Shown here: positions 8,758 through 17,656 of the stretch, piece by piece | Layout: each line of letters begins with the position of its first letter | How positions within the stretch are numbered: position 1 is the stretch's first letter | From: Spirosoma profusum | GTDB taxonomy: Bacteria > Bacteroidota > Bacteroidia > Cytophagales > Spirosomataceae | Direction of reading: 5' to 3' | Length of the DNA: 64,000 nt | Assembly: GCF_014699005.1 (NCBI RefSeq) | Contig: NZ_JACWZY010000034.1 | Coordinates: 1-64,000, forward strand | Notes under the pieces: generated by a model | Told to the model about the DNA's origin: nothing | Database searches by the model: none | What the model saw: only the letters and a program-made list of their open reading frames with translations | Position numbers and translations under genes: made by a program

Positions 8758-9849
8758 ATGTTCAGGATGCGTTCATTTTTTACCAGGTTAATTCACAGCC
8801 GACTCGGCTGGCATCTGCTGCTATGGATTGTTACGTTCAGTGTATTTTTTCTGTCCCATGTACGTCTTTTACCAACTATTACTAAAACCGTACACGTTGG
8901 GTTACTTCTGTTACCCTATCGATTGGCACTGATTTATGGAGCACTTTACTGGGTTTTACCGCCTGCACTGAGAAAAGAAAGTCGATTATTTATCAGCCGG
9001 TTGGTGATTTATTTACTTGTCGGGATGCTGCTGGGATTTTTCTGGATAGGTTATGTACTCTATCCATACGATACTGGCCAACTGCTTTTGTTTCCAGGGA
9101 AACAGGTTATTTTCAATTTCACGGCCTGGACCAACGGGCTTTTACTGGTTGGGATAGTCGTGAGCATTGAACTGTACCGGTTCTGGTATAGTCGGGAGCG
9201 AGCCAATCAACAACTGGCCAACGAGACCTTGATGATATCCCTACAGGTGCTAAAAGCACAGGTACATCCGCATTTTCTCTTTAATACACTCAATAACGTC
9301 TATTCACTCGCTCTGAAAGAATCACCTCTGGCCCCCGATATGGTGCAAAAGCTATCGGGTCTACTGGGGTATATGATTCATGAGTGTAATACACCCACTG
9401 TTTTGCTGACGAACGAAATTCAGTTTCTTCGTAACTACATCGATCTGGAAAAGCTTCGCTATGGACCTCGCCTTCAAATCAACACAACCATCCATGGCGA
9501 TTCGGACGCCCATCAGATAGCCCCTCTACTTTTAATGCCCTTTGTTGAAAATGCCTTTAAGCACGGCGCGGCTAAACAGATTGGCAGTGCACAAATTGAG
9601 GTAGCCTTGTTCGTGGCCAATGACCAGCTCACCTTCAAGGTCCATAATAGTCTTGATTCGTCATTCGCTGGCCTACCTAACGGAGTGGGAGGCATTGGAT
9701 TAAGCAATGTCCAGAAGCGATTATCGCTGCTTTATCCAAGTACGCATTCCCTGACTATCCGTCCCGAAACGGATCGATTCACGATCGAACTGACGCTGCT
9801 GCTCAACCCTAAATTGAGTCAGTTGCCAACAATGACGGCCCTTAACTGA
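8758..9849 (+). CDS. LytS-type sensor histidine kinase
   Basis: A 363-residue membrane histidine kinase of the LytS/YehU class (His_kinase PF06580). Four hydrophobic segments fill the first 140 residues or so, with no recognisable extracellular sensor domain. The dimerisation/phosphoacceptor motif is QVHPHFLFNTLNN, with His172 as the predicted phosphorylated residue. The ATP-binding part is complete: N box MPFVENAFKHG at about 260-270 and glycine box GVGGIGLSNVQKRL at about 308-321. It lies 7 bases upstream of a second, degenerate LytS-like gene and about 1.3 kb before a LytTR regulator, its obvious partner. The ligand is not apparent from sequence. Confidence 0.9.
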   Translation: MFRMRSFFTRLIHSRLGWHLLLWIVTFSVFFLSHVRLLPTITKTVHVGLLLLPYRLALIYGALYWVLPPALRKESRLFISRLVIYLLVGMLLGFFWIGYVLYPYDTGQLLLFPGKQVIFNFTAWTNGLLLVGIVVSIELYRFWYSRERANQQLANETLMISLQVLKAQVHPHFLFNTLNNVYSLALKESPLAPDMVQKLSGLLGYMIHECNTPTVLLTNEIQFLRNYIDLEKLRYGPRLQINTTIHGDSDAHQIAPLLLMPFVENAFKHGAAKQIGSAQIEVALFVANDQLTFKVHNSLDSSFAGLPNGVGGIGLSNVQKRLSLLYPSTHSLTIRPETDRFTIELTLLLNPKLSQLPTMTALN

Positions 9850-9856
9850 CCCAGCT

Positions 9857-11008
9857 ATGAAACGCCAGCACTCTAGTCGAGTAAAACGTCATCTGTTGTT
9901 CTGGGCAGGTCAATTTTTGTTTATGATTTCATTAGCACTTGTCGCAATACAGGTTCATATAGGTCTCTGTTTCTGCGCCAATACATTCGATCCGTTATTG
10001 TGGGAGGTATTTTTTACGCTCGTTATTAATTTACCTACTATAATGCTCTTCACCTATCCGTTAGCCTATGGACTTCTCCCACTGCTGTTTCGCCGACGAT
10101 TGGGGCTGTTTGTAGTAGGTGTTTTATTGCTCTATACGTTCTCCTGGTTTCAGTTCGATGCATCCATATACTTACTACAGTACGCCCTTACGCAATGGTT
10201 TTCCTATACGCCTAATTATCAGGTTGATACGTGGTTTTTTAGCACTAATTTTCCCGGAGATTTTTTTGTCCTTACCGTGTTTGGAGCAGGGCTTTTTATT
10301 GGCTTGAAACTTTATGGAGAATGGGAGAAAAAACAAACGGAGGCCCAACAGCTTGAACGCGAAAAACTGACTCAGGAATTAGACCTACTTAAACTTCAGA
10401 TTAACCCCCATTTACTATTTGGTACCCTGACGGTACTCTATCAACTGACTAACCAACGATCTAAACAAGCCCCTCAGGTCGCGTTGAATCTGGCCCATTT
10501 TTTACGCTACGTACTTTATGAAAGCAGGGCTGAAAACCTGCCACTTTCACACGAAATTGACCTCATAAATCAGTATATTTTTCTCCAGCAAACCTTGTAT
10601 TCTGACACACTCAATATCTCCTTTACGGCCCGCGGCTCAATTGATCTCTGGCGAATTGAACCACTTCTGTTTTTCTCGATTATCGAGAAAATAATACAAC
10701 AGGTAGTGGGTGAACAAAGTCATGAGCAACTTCCCCAAACCACTTGGGTCAGCATCGATTTATTAGCAGAAAATTCACAATTGATTCTAAAAGTAGTCAG
10801 TGAGCTTCACCAGCCGAATCAGGAAACAGATCGTTCAATTAAATTAAACGAGTTGAAAAAACAGTTGAATCTATATTATCCTGAGAAACACCGTTTGGCA
10901 ATTTGGCAGGAAAATCAAATACAGGTAATCACCTTAACCCTTTCAAAGTCGGTTAGTGATCCAATGCCATCAGCAATAGGGATGAATCGGATCAGGAATG
11001 AGAATTGA
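9857..11008 (+). CDS. degenerate LytS-like protein (predicted pseudokinase)
   Basis: A 383-residue membrane protein with the layout of the preceding kinase: several N-terminal transmembrane segments, then a coiled linker (EKKQTEAQQLEREKLTQELD) and a PF06580-like region. The phosphoacceptor block reads QINPHLLFGTL: His185 is kept, but the usual PHFLFN is changed at two positions. The N box expected as MPFVENAFKHG reads FSIIEKIIQQVVG, replacing the essential Asn with Lys. The glycine box is replaced by SIKLNELKKQLNLYYP, with both glycines lost. ATP binding is therefore unlikely. It may be phosphorylated in trans by the intact kinase, or act as a sensor or allosteric partner in a heterodimer. 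The gap between the two genes is 7 bases, so they are co-transcribed. Confidence 0.8.
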   Translation: MKRQHSSRVKRHLLFWAGQFLFMISLALVAIQVHIGLCFCANTFDPLLWEVFFTLVINLPTIMLFTYPLAYGLLPLLFRRRLGLFVVGVLLLYTFSWFQFDASIYLLQYALTQWFSYTPNYQVDTWFFSTNFPGDFFVLTVFGAGLFIGLKLYGEWEKKQTEAQQLEREKLTQELDLLKLQINPHLLFGTLTVLYQLTNQRSKQAPQVALNLAHFLRYVLYESRAENLPLSHEIDLINQYIFLQQTLYSDTLNISFTARGSIDLWRIEPLLFFSIIEKIIQQVVGEQSHEQLPQTTWVSIDLLAENSQLILKVVSELHQPNQETDRSIKLNELKKQLNLYYPEKHRLAIWQENQIQVITLTLSKSVSDPMPSAIGMNRIRNEN

Positions 11009-11179
11009 TTCGTTTTCATCGGTTAGGCAATTCTTCTGATACGTCCTGGCAGGGCTAATCTTCACAATCTGCCAGGATATCAGGTAGATAACGTAAAAAT
11101 TATTACCTTAACCTTACATTTCCGACGAACGATTGACTAGCCTAAAATAACATCGAAAAAGCTTTTCTACACTAGCACC

Positions 11180-11911
11180 ATGAATCTACGCTGTCTACTA
11201 GTTGACGATGAACCACCCGCTTTAGATGTACTGGAAATTTATATTGAATCGGTAGAGGGATTGACCGTCGCTGCCCGTTGTGAAAATGCACTTCAGGCCT
11301 TTCAGGTGCTTCAGCAACAGCCTATTGACCTGATGTTTCTGGATATTACCATGCCTAAACTGTTAGGTACTGATTTCCTCCGCTCCCTTCACAATCCTCC
11401 ACAGGTTATTATTACAACTGCTTATCGCGAGTATGCTCTGGACGGATACGAATTGGATGTAGTTGATTATCTGCTTAAACCTATTCCATTAGATCGTTTT
11501 TTACGGGCTGTTGGAAAAGTCCTGAAGAAAAACGGCAAGCTCGAAACGCCTTTTCAACTGCCCGAAAAAGAGTCACCTCCTCAGATGAGTGAAGGCTGCC
11601 TCTTTTTCCGGGCTGATCGCAAACTAATCAAGGTGTTCACCAATGAAATTTTGTATATCGAAAGCCTTCGGGATTACGTCCGTATTATAACGACAACCAG
11701 TAAACCCCTGATCGTTAAGCAATCCATTAGCACATTAGAAGCGATGTTACCCACCAACCAGTTTGTTCGGATACATCGCTCCTTTATTACAGCCATATCG
11801 TATATCAAATCGTACACACCTCGTCATGTCGAGGTAGGAAGTCAGGAGTTACCAATTGGTCGATTGTATCAAAAAGATGTCGAACGTATACTACAGATTA
11901 GTTTTAAATGA
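11180..11911 (+). CDS. LytTR-family response regulator
   Basis: A 243-residue two-component response regulator. The receiver domain (1 to about 120) has the acidic pair Asp9-Asp10, the phosphoacceptor Asp55 in LMFLDITMP, a switch Thr in VIITTAY and Lys100 in YLLKPI. After a linker, the C-terminal LytTR DNA-binding domain (about 145-240) has the typical ILYIESLRDYVRI, FVRIHRSFITAISYI and LPIGRLY motifs. It follows the two LytS-like genes after 171 bases, so it is either the last gene of that operon or has its own promoter. Direct-repeat LytTR sites should occur upstream of its targets; the haloperoxidase pair divergent from this operon is the first candidate. Confidence 0.93.
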   Translation: MNLRCLLVDDEPPALDVLEIYIESVEGLTVAARCENALQAFQVLQQQPIDLMFLDITMPKLLGTDFLRSLHNPPQVIITTAYREYALDGYELDVVDYLLKPIPLDRFLRAVGKVLKKNGKLETPFQLPEKESPPQMSEGCLFFRADRKLIKVFTNEILYIESLRDYVRIITTTSKPLIVKQSISTLEAMLPTNQFVRIHRSFITAISYIKSYTPRHVEVGSQELPIGRLYQKDVERILQISFK

Positions 11912-12257
11912 ACTATAGTTAAATTCTTGACCGATTGGATATTAGTAATAAATCAGGATTCTAATTATTCTATTCTTTCTAAAGAAATGTATTTATAATC
12001 ACTAGTTCACTTATTCTCAAAAAACGGTTAGGTTCGCTGCTGAGACAAAACCCAGATTCATGGCTGGCCTTTGTGGCTAAAAACAAGACCTTTCAATAGG
12101 TAGCGGGGCGAGCTAATCAAAAACTAGGTATAGACCTATCGATGCGATACAGACCCCGCTACCCGTTGAGTGCAAAAGAGGGAACTTATAGGAATTGAGG
12201 CATTAGGCTTTCTATCACACCGGCCGCCGGAGCGGTTTCGTTCGCCCATCTGCTTAC
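11912..12257. other. intergenic with nested inverted repeat
   Basis: No gene is visible. A 10-base perfect inverted repeat (GGTAGCGGGG at 12099-12108 and its complement at 12154-12163) encloses a smaller one (TAGGT/ACCTA at 12125-12138). The segment lies between the LytTR gene and the permease remnant and may be a leftover of a mobile element or a structured transcript. Confidence 0.35.
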
Positions 12258-12525
12258 TATTAGTAGGACTCCCGTTGCTGCCTGAGTGAAGCCAGAAACT
12301 GCGGAAGATTATTCGTACGGGTTTTGATTAGAATATTGCCTGAATTCCTGCTTAAAAAACATGACAAGAGGCCCAGTCTTCTGCCGTAGAGATTCGAAAT
12401 GAAAGTCGCTGACAACACCAACAACCCGGTAAATTATATTGACCTCGTTATCGTCCGTGTGGCCGATCAGCTCTCGGTCAATTGGATTCTTCTGCCAGCC
12501 TCAGGACTTTTTGGTCGCTGTTTGC
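12258..12525 (-). pseudogene. FtsX/MacB-type ABC transporter permease, internal fragment
   Basis: Read on the minus strand, 12525 to about 12330 encodes a MacB-type periplasmic domain: GWQKNPIDRELIGHTDDNEV, then IIYRVVGVVSDFHFESLRQK. The motif VVGVVxDFHxxSLR is highly typical of the FtsX-like permeases abundant in Cytophagales. The reading is interrupted: a TGA lies just before GWQK, and near 12340 the match moves to another frame that gives GNILIKTRTNNLPQFLASLR before stopping at about 12260. Neither the N-terminal nor the C-terminal transmembrane helices are found, so only an internal piece of a gene of about 800 codons remains. The open frame at 12399-12617 on the plus strand is antisense to this remnant and is not a gene. 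Confidence 0.7.
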
Positions 12526-12730
12526 GGTGGACTGCTTTTATGTTGAGATTCGCTATGGGATCTAAGAGAAGTCACGGCCTGTGGTCGCCTTGGAGCCGTA
12601 TCTGGAGGATATTATAATCACTTCAATCTATTCGTCCTAGCTACGCACAGTACATGATGGTTCGGTTAGCCAGCCAATTATAAAGTTGACGTGTGGCCAG
12701 CCGATTTTGGAAAAGTTATACCTTGCACCT

Positions 12731-13219
12731 ATGTTTCGAATCCTATCAAAAGCCGCTTTAATCGGACTAGCCAGCCTTTGTCTCCTAACGAGCTGTCAAT
12801 CAGCGAGTAATGCCCCTTGTGAATCAACACCCGTCACTACGAAAGCACCCGACGAGGAAATAACCCAGCTCAGCCAGTTCATCGAGTCAAGCCGCATCAA
12901 GGCTACCTTCGATAAGCGGGGTTTCTATTACACAATTCAGAATCCGGGAAGTGGAGAAAAACCGACCGTCTGTACTACCGTCAGCGTAAATTACGATGGA
13001 AAGTTAACCAATGGCACTCGCTTCGACAGTGGCCAGGATGTCAAGTTTGGGCTCTATCAACTGATTGTAGGTTGGCAGGAAGGCATTCCGTTGATCGCAC
13101 CCGGTGGACGTATTACGTTGTATTTGCCTCCTTCGCTGGCGTATGGTGATCAGGAACAGCGGGATATTCCCGCTAATTCAATTCTTGTCTTCCAGATTGA
13201 CCTACTAACCATTCACTAA
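12731..13219 (+). CDS. FKBP-type peptidyl-prolyl isomerase lipoprotein
   Basis: A 162-residue lipoprotein: signal and lipobox LASLCLLTSC, a short linker, then one FKBP domain. The domain shows VSVNYDGKLTNGTRFDSG, GWQEGIPLIAPGGRITLYLP, LAYGDQEQRDIPANSILVFQ and IDLL, the standard order of FKBP strands including the conserved Tyr, Phe-Asp, Trp and Tyr-Gly residues of the active site. It should catalyse proline isomerisation during folding of exported proteins at the envelope. ATG 12731 is chosen over 12686 because it starts a proper lipoprotein signal. It is a single-gene unit; neighbours are a permease remnant and a small broken gene. Confidence 0.9.
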   Translation: MFRILSKAALIGLASLCLLTSCQSASNAPCESTPVTTKAPDEEITQLSQFIESSRIKATFDKRGFYYTIQNPGSGEKPTVCTTVSVNYDGKLTNGTRFDSGQDVKFGLYQLIVGWQEGIPLIAPGGRITLYLPPSLAYGDQEQRDIPANSILVFQIDLLTIH

Positions 13220-13229
13220 GCTAGATGTG

Positions 13230-13518
13230 CTAATTATCGTGGCTTGTTTGGGGCGAAGATTCAGAGTTTAAATCTGGGCTAGGTAAGTCTGGACTCTCTA
13301 CATAAGAAGCTTTCGACGAGTCATTATCTTCCACAGCTTGGTCATCGCTAAATTGTTTCTGGATGGCGGGCCTAAAGGCAATAAACTGCTCATCGCGGAT
13401 CTCCGCGTAATCATCCTTGACAGGCTTTCGTTGCAATCTCGGTAATGGTAAACGTAAGGATAGGCTTAATTCCGGAGTTTACGAGTACCAGATCGCCTTC
13501 TTTCAACGTAGTCGTCAT
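13230..13518 (-). pseudogene. small hypothetical protein, possibly YodC-like, likely frameshifted
   Basis: ATG at 13518 opens MTTTLKEGDLVLVNSGIKPI, a strand pattern that resembles YodC/DUF2158 small proteins (GDxVxLxSG). That frame stops after 36 residues at 13411. The overlapping frame from 13436 to 13230 has no ATG and begins in mid-sequence (KPVKDDYAEIRDEQFIAFRP), so it could be the frameshifted continuation with an acidic Ser/Asp-rich tail. I cannot confirm the family or the exact lesion. It may instead be two unrelated open frames. Confidence 0.35.
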
Positions 13519-13701
13519 ACAGTTACGTTTCGCATAGGACGTAGCAACGTAGCATTCGTTACATGTCTGTTGAATGTAGTACAGCAGCATCAATCAGCAT
13601 TTGGGCTTGCCACCAATCACTGAATAAAAAACGAAGAACCATCTGTCTATTAAAAAGAAGCAAGTCCATTGTTAAACTAATAAATAGTGGGAAAATCGCT
13701 T

Positions 13702-15261
13702 CTAATGCTCCAGGTAACGTTTTAAATCTGAAGTCATTCGGATGCCTAACCGATTGGCTTGTGATTCGCGCATCATCAGTGCATACGTATTGTTGAACCC
13801 CAATGGCTTGAGCCAAGTTAACCCATACTTTTGTTTAAACTCGCTATTGACGTACTGGTAAAGGGCTTTAGAGTCGGTTTTCAGTGAATCGATAGTCGAA
13901 AGGGATGGTTTGAGCAGGACTAACAAGCCAGCACCTGTGTATTCTGGATAAAGGTCGAGTGAACCAGCCTCAAGGGCGTCGAAACACAGTTTAGTCCCAC
14001 TTAAACCGGTTCGGGTAACAACTTCCACAGGTAGCCGATTTTCCACTAACTGACGTATCATTTCGACCAGAATATATTGCTCCGTAAAAATCATTGCGCC
14101 AACTTCAATCTTCCCCGAACGTTTGTTGATTCCCGGTTGCTTGAGCAAACCACTACGTTCCAGAAACTGGCGGGCTACCGCTTTGGGCGACTCATGCAGG
14201 CAATCGACGCGGTAGTTTAATTCCGTCATAGACGAATCGGAAAGGCGACCCGACAGTAATTCAAGTGTTGGTCCAAGGTTCGGGTACTTCTTCAACGTAG
14301 CCTGGCGAACCAGGAATGATGCTTCATAGGGTGGAAAAGCATGTTTGTCATCTACGAGTGTCCGCAGGTCAAACGTCTTGATACGTCCATCGGTCGAGTA
14401 GCCGCTAATAATGTCGAACAGGTTGCGGTGAATCGACTCATACATAAGATTTGGATCGATGAGTCTGGAGGAAAGGTGCAGTTCATAGGCCGCCACCAGC
14501 GCTGGATAGCCATCGGAGCGGCCATAAAACTCGTGAGCAAAGCCCGCATTCAGTTTTGTCTGTCCGTTTTTCGGTAACCAATAGAAAGCCGATAAGAAGG
14601 GAGCCAGTAACAGGAAGACGACCATCGTTCGATAACGTACCAGTTTACGCAGGTGTTGCAATCGGCCCAGACCGGCATCGAACAGGATCGCCAGCAAGGC
14701 AGACGGGATGGTTCCGGCCAGAATCATGTTGGTATCGTTCAGGGCAATTCCACTGAAGATAAATTCACCCAGTCCGCCAGCGGCCAGGTAAGCGGCCAGC
14801 GTGGCGACGCCGACGTTGATAACGGTGGCCGTGCGAATACCAGCAAAAATAACCGGCAATGCCAGGGGGAGTTCCAGGCGGGTGAGCAACTGCCAGGGAG
14901 TCAGGCCCATTCCCCGGGCTGCTTCTTTCAACGTCGGGCTTACTTCCCGAATGCCAACGTACGTGTTTTGCACAATGGGTAGCAGGGCATACAGAAATAA
15001 GGCGACAATGGCGGGACCGGGGCCAATGCCAAATAAGGGAATCATAAAGCCCAGCAGGGCGAGGCTCGGAATTGTTTGCAGAACACCTACTGCGCCTAAG
15101 GTGGTGGAAACAAGTCGGGGCCGGAAGCTAATCAGAATACCCAACGGCAGGCCAATCACCATCGCCATGCATAACGACAGGAACGTTAGCCCGATGTGAG
15201 TCATCGTTTGTTCGAGCAGCTTATACCGCTGATCAAAAATGAATGCGAAGAATTCCTGCAT
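13702..15261 (-). CDS. osmoprotectant (glycine betaine/choline-type) ABC transporter permease fused to a circularly permuted substrate-binding domain
   Basis: A 519-residue fusion. Residues 1-208 are an OpuB/OpuC-type permease with the EAA loop EAARGMGLTPWQLLTRLELP. A further transmembrane helix (about 212-230) leads to a periplasmic binding domain of the OpuBC/ProX class. The order of that domain is unusual. Residues 236-372 correspond to the second half of canonical proteins (HEFYGRSDGYPAL, GYSTDGRIKTFDL, DDKHAFPPYE, LNYRVD, VARQFL). Residues 383-519 correspond to the first half (IEVGAMIFTEQYILVEMI, LDLYPEYTGAGL, GFNNTYALMM, TSDL), and the protein ends there. In canonical proteins these blocks come in the opposite order. 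The transporter should import compatible solutes using the ATPase encoded just upstream. Specificity cannot be read from sequence. Confidence 0.85.
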   Translation of the reverse strand: MQEFFAFIFDQRYKLLEQTMTHIGLTFLSLCMAMVIGLPLGILISFRPRLVSTTLGAVGVLQTIPSLALLGFMIPLFGIGPGPAIVALFLYALLPIVQNTYVGIREVSPTLKEAARGMGLTPWQLLTRLELPLALPVIFAGIRTATVINVGVATLAAYLAAGGLGEFIFSGIALNDTNMILAGTIPSALLAILFDAGLGRLQHLRKLVRYRTMVVFLLLAPFLSAFYWLPKNGQTKLNAGFAHEFYGRSDGYPALVAAYELHLSSRLIDPNLMYESIHRNLFDIISGYSTDGRIKTFDLRTLVDDKHAFPPYEASFLVRQATLKKYPNLGPTLELLSGRLSDSSMTELNYRVDCLHESPKAVARQFLERSGLLKQPGINKRSGKIEVGAMIFTEQYILVEMIRQLVENRLPVEVVTRTGLSGTKLCFDALEAGSLDLYPEYTGAGLLVLLKPSLSTIDSLKTDSKALYQYVNSEFKQKYGLTWLKPLGFNNTYALMMRESQANRLGIRMTSDLKRYLEH

Positions 15262-15372
15262 GCCGGTTACTAGAGTAAATGAGTACTACGTTATCGGTAT
15301 ACATTTATGGGTTATTTAACCATTATTACGGAGTCCTATTATAAAAAGATAACCAAGGCCAGACCTTTTTAA

Positions 15373-16326
15373 CTAGGCAGACTGGCGTTCAAGGAGTTGG
15401 CTTAACGCAGGCCAGATTGTGGTTAAATGCACCGTTACAAACTGGTTATTCGTCTCAAAAGAAATTGATTTTGCCCCAGATAAATGCCCTAAAGCCTCTG
15501 CTAATCGGGTCGGTCCAGGTAAGAGCATCGTTTCGGGATGATACGTTGGTTCATGGGGTAAATAAGGCGATAAATCGTGTAGTGAAAACGTATGCAACTG
15601 AAGAGGAAGCCATTGATCCGCGAAAAATTGGCGGACAAATTCAGTAGCGGGACGTAGCAATAAGTCTTGAGGTGTTCCGATCTGCTGCATTTGCCCCCCG
15701 TCCATCAGGCCCACCCGGTCGCCCAGCTCAAAGGCTTCCTGAACGTCGTGGGTGACCATCACAATCGTTTTTTGCCGTAACTCATCCAACTGCCTGAATT
15801 CCCGGCGAATATGGCTTCGGGTTACGGGGTCAAGCGCGCCCAGCGGCTCGTCCATCAATAAGATCGACGGCTGAGCGGCTAAGGCACGAGCCAACCCGAC
15901 GCGCTGACGCTGGCCTCCACTTAACTGGCCGGGATATGCATTGAGGTACGTTTCGGGCAAACGTAGCCTATTCATCAGTTCACGAACGCGCGTCTGTATA
16001 CGCTGCTCGTCCCAGTTGAGCACTCTGGGAACCAAGGCAATATTCTCGGCAATCGTGTAATGCGGAAACAGGCCCGTCTCCTGAATAACGTAGCCGATCT
16101 CCCGACGTAATTCATGCGGACTCCGTTTGCAGGCATCAACTCCATTGATTGTTATTGTACCGCTAGTCGGCTCAATTAGCCGATTGATCATTTTCAACGT
16201 AGTGGTTTTGCCCGATCCGCTGGTTCCCAGCAAGATTAGGGTTTCTCCTGCCCGCACATCGAACGATACGTTGTCAACAGCCTTATGATCACGGTATTGC
16301 TTGGTTAGATTACGAACGGCGATCAT
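15373..16326 (-). CDS. osmoprotectant ABC transporter ATP-binding protein (OpuCA/ProV type)
   Basis: A 317-residue ATPase that energises the adjacent permease/binding-protein fusion. It shows Walker A GTSGSGKTT, Q-loop YVIQETGLFPHYTI, ABC signature LSGGQRQR, Walker B ILLMDEPLGALDP and the H-loop TH in IVMVTHD. The start MIAVRNLTKQYRDHKAV at 16326 is the canonical beginning; a longer open frame to 16488 only overlaps the acetyltransferase gene. Many OpuCA/ProV proteins carry two C-terminal CBS domains that sense ionic strength; here only about 75 residues follow the nucleotide-binding domain and no CBS motif is visible, so osmotic gating, if present, differs. The fusion gene starts 111 bases downstream. 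Confidence 0.92.
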   Translation of the reverse strand: MIAVRNLTKQYRDHKAVDNVSFDVRAGETLILLGTSGSGKTTTLKMINRLIEPTSGTITINGVDACKRSPHELRREIGYVIQETGLFPHYTIAENIALVPRVLNWDEQRIQTRVRELMNRLRLPETYLNAYPGQLSGGQRQRVGLARALAAQPSILLMDEPLGALDPVTRSHIRREFRQLDELRQKTIVMVTHDVQEAFELGDRVGLMDGGQMQQIGTPQDLLLRPATEFVRQFFADQWLPLQLHTFSLHDLSPYLPHEPTYHPETMLLPGPTRLAEALGHLSGAKSISFETNNQFVTVHLTTIWPALSQLLERQSA

Positions 16327-16361
16327 ACATACTAGGCTATGAGGAGGAATAAAGAGATGCG

Positions 16362-16922
16362 TTAATCGGCAACAGATCGGATCACCCGGCAGGGATTGCC
16401 GGCCGCAAATACATTCGATGGGATATCTCGGGTTACAATGCTGCCTGCCCCAATGGTCGTATTGTCGCCAATAGTTACGCCCGGACAAACAACCACATTG
16501 CCAGCGAGCCAGACATTATCGCCAATGGTAATCGGCTTGGCGATGTCGGACCCTTTGCTAATGCGATGACTGGCCGATAACGGATGACTAGCCGCATATA
16601 AACTAACATTTGGCCCTATCAGTGCATTGTTACCAATTCTAATTGGAGCATAATCTAATATTGTACAATTGAAGTTAATGAATACATTATCGGCAAGGTA
16701 GATATAAGTCCCATAATCACAATAGAAAGGCGGCTGAATATCAAGATCTTTACCAAAAGAGCCCAAAAGTGTGGTTAGTATGGTGTTTCTGATTTCCTTT
16801 TCAGCGTTTAACGTCTGATTATATTGTGTAAATAATTCTCTGGCTCTGGCCCGCATAGCCATAAGGTCAGGGTGATAGGACCAATACCATTCCCCGGCTA
16901 ACATCTTTTCTAGTTCACTCAT
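16362..16922 (-). CDS. sugar O-acetyltransferase (maltose/galactoside acetyltransferase family)
   Basis: A 186-residue left-handed beta-helix acetyltransferase of the Maa/LacA/NodL family. It starts with the Maa-type N-terminal domain (MLAGEWYWSYHPDLMAMRAR) and continues with hexapeptide repeats (IGDNVWLAGNVVVCPGVTIG, GDNTTIGAGSIVTRDI). The catalytic His lies in SLYAASHPL. It transfers acetyl groups from acetyl-CoA to a sugar hydroxyl in the cytoplasm; the acceptor is not known. It ends 35 bases before the start of the ABC ATPase and may be co-transcribed with the transporter. Ending AAGNPCRVIR is typical of the family. Confidence 0.92.
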   Translation of the reverse strand: MSELEKMLAGEWYWSYHPDLMAMRARARELFTQYNQTLNAEKEIRNTILTTLLGSFGKDLDIQPPFYCDYGTYIYLADNVFINFNCTILDYAPIRIGNNALIGPNVSLYAASHPLSASHRISKGSDIAKPITIGDNVWLAGNVVVCPGVTIGDNTTIGAGSIVTRDIPSNVFAAGNPCRVIRSVAD

Positions 16923-17023
16923 TTTTAGGTTTTAGTAAATACGTGTTACTAAAAGTTCATTTACTGGTAGTATACTATAAAAATTCAAGTCTATCTCAAA
17001 AACCAACGAGCCAGGCCAGTCTG

Positions 17024-17353
17024 TTAATGGCCTGTTGTCTTTGATAGTAGGTTCATAATCAGTACGCCTGCAATGATTAACCCCATGCCTATGATTGCGG
17101 GTAGATCTGGCACTTGCTTAAAGACAACAATACCTACTAAAGCCACCAATACAATACCGACACCAGACCAGACAGCATAAACGATTCCAATAGGCATTGA
17201 GCGCAATGTTAGACTCAAAAAATAGAAAGCTACCCCATACCCCACTAAGGTAATCAGGCTAGGGACCCATTTAGTAAACTGATTGGATGCGTTCAGTGCA
17301 CTGGTAGCAATAACTTCAGCAATAATCGCTATCAACAAATACAAATATTTCAT
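17024..17353 (-). CDS. SMR family multidrug/guanidinium-type efflux protein
   Basis: A 109-residue protein with four predicted transmembrane helices, the size of the small multidrug resistance family. The essential membrane-embedded acidic residue is Glu13 in LLIAIIAEVIATSAL, equivalent to Glu14 of EmrE. Other family features are the Pro-Ile-Gly-Ile segment SMPIGIVYAVWSGVGIV and the Gly-rich last helix PAIIGMGLIIAGVLIMNLLS. It exports cationic compounds in exchange for protons as an antiparallel dimer. The start at 17353 is used because the upstream ATG would add residues before the first helix. An inverted repeat (AGGCCA/TGGCCT, 17013-17033) spans the stop codon and may end transcription. 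Substrate class (quaternary ammonium or guanidinium) is uncertain. Confidence 0.92.
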   Translation of the reverse strand: MKYLYLLIAIIAEVIATSALNASNQFTKWVPSLITLVGYGVAFYFLSLTLRSMPIGIVYAVWSGVGIVLVALVGIVVFKQVPDLPAIIGMGLIIAGVLIMNLLSKTTGH

Positions 17354-17656
17354 TTGGCTACAATATAAACACACCGTAACTAAGCTCTACCTATTTAGCC
17401 AAGCAAAGAAGTTTTTAAATTCTTGATTTATTTTGAATAGGCAAGGCTTTAGAAAATTTAGAATCTGATGAAGAAATGTCCTAAATGGGAGTTTTTGTCA
17501 TTCTTGCTGGGCCGATTAGTAGGGTCTGAGCAACGGATAAGTATATAATATGGTTTTTGACATATGGCTCCGACTGAGAAACTGCTTAGTGATACCACGT
17601 TGTCCAGTACATCACACTAGTCGTTGACTACCATTTAACTATTGACGTAGCGTTCA

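Noticed and set aside
12399-12617. 72-codon open frame on the plus strand
   Set aside because: It is antisense to the FtsX-type permease remnant, whose protein similarity on the minus strand is clear; the plus-strand translation resembles nothing.
13559-13816. 85-codon open frame at the end of the permease fusion gene
   Set aside because: It overlaps the well-supported 3' end of the fusion gene in another frame and shows no family features.
16327-16488. N-terminal extension of the ABC ATPase frame
   Set aside because: It overlaps the acetyltransferase gene, and the canonical ATPase start MIAVRNLTKQ is at 16326.
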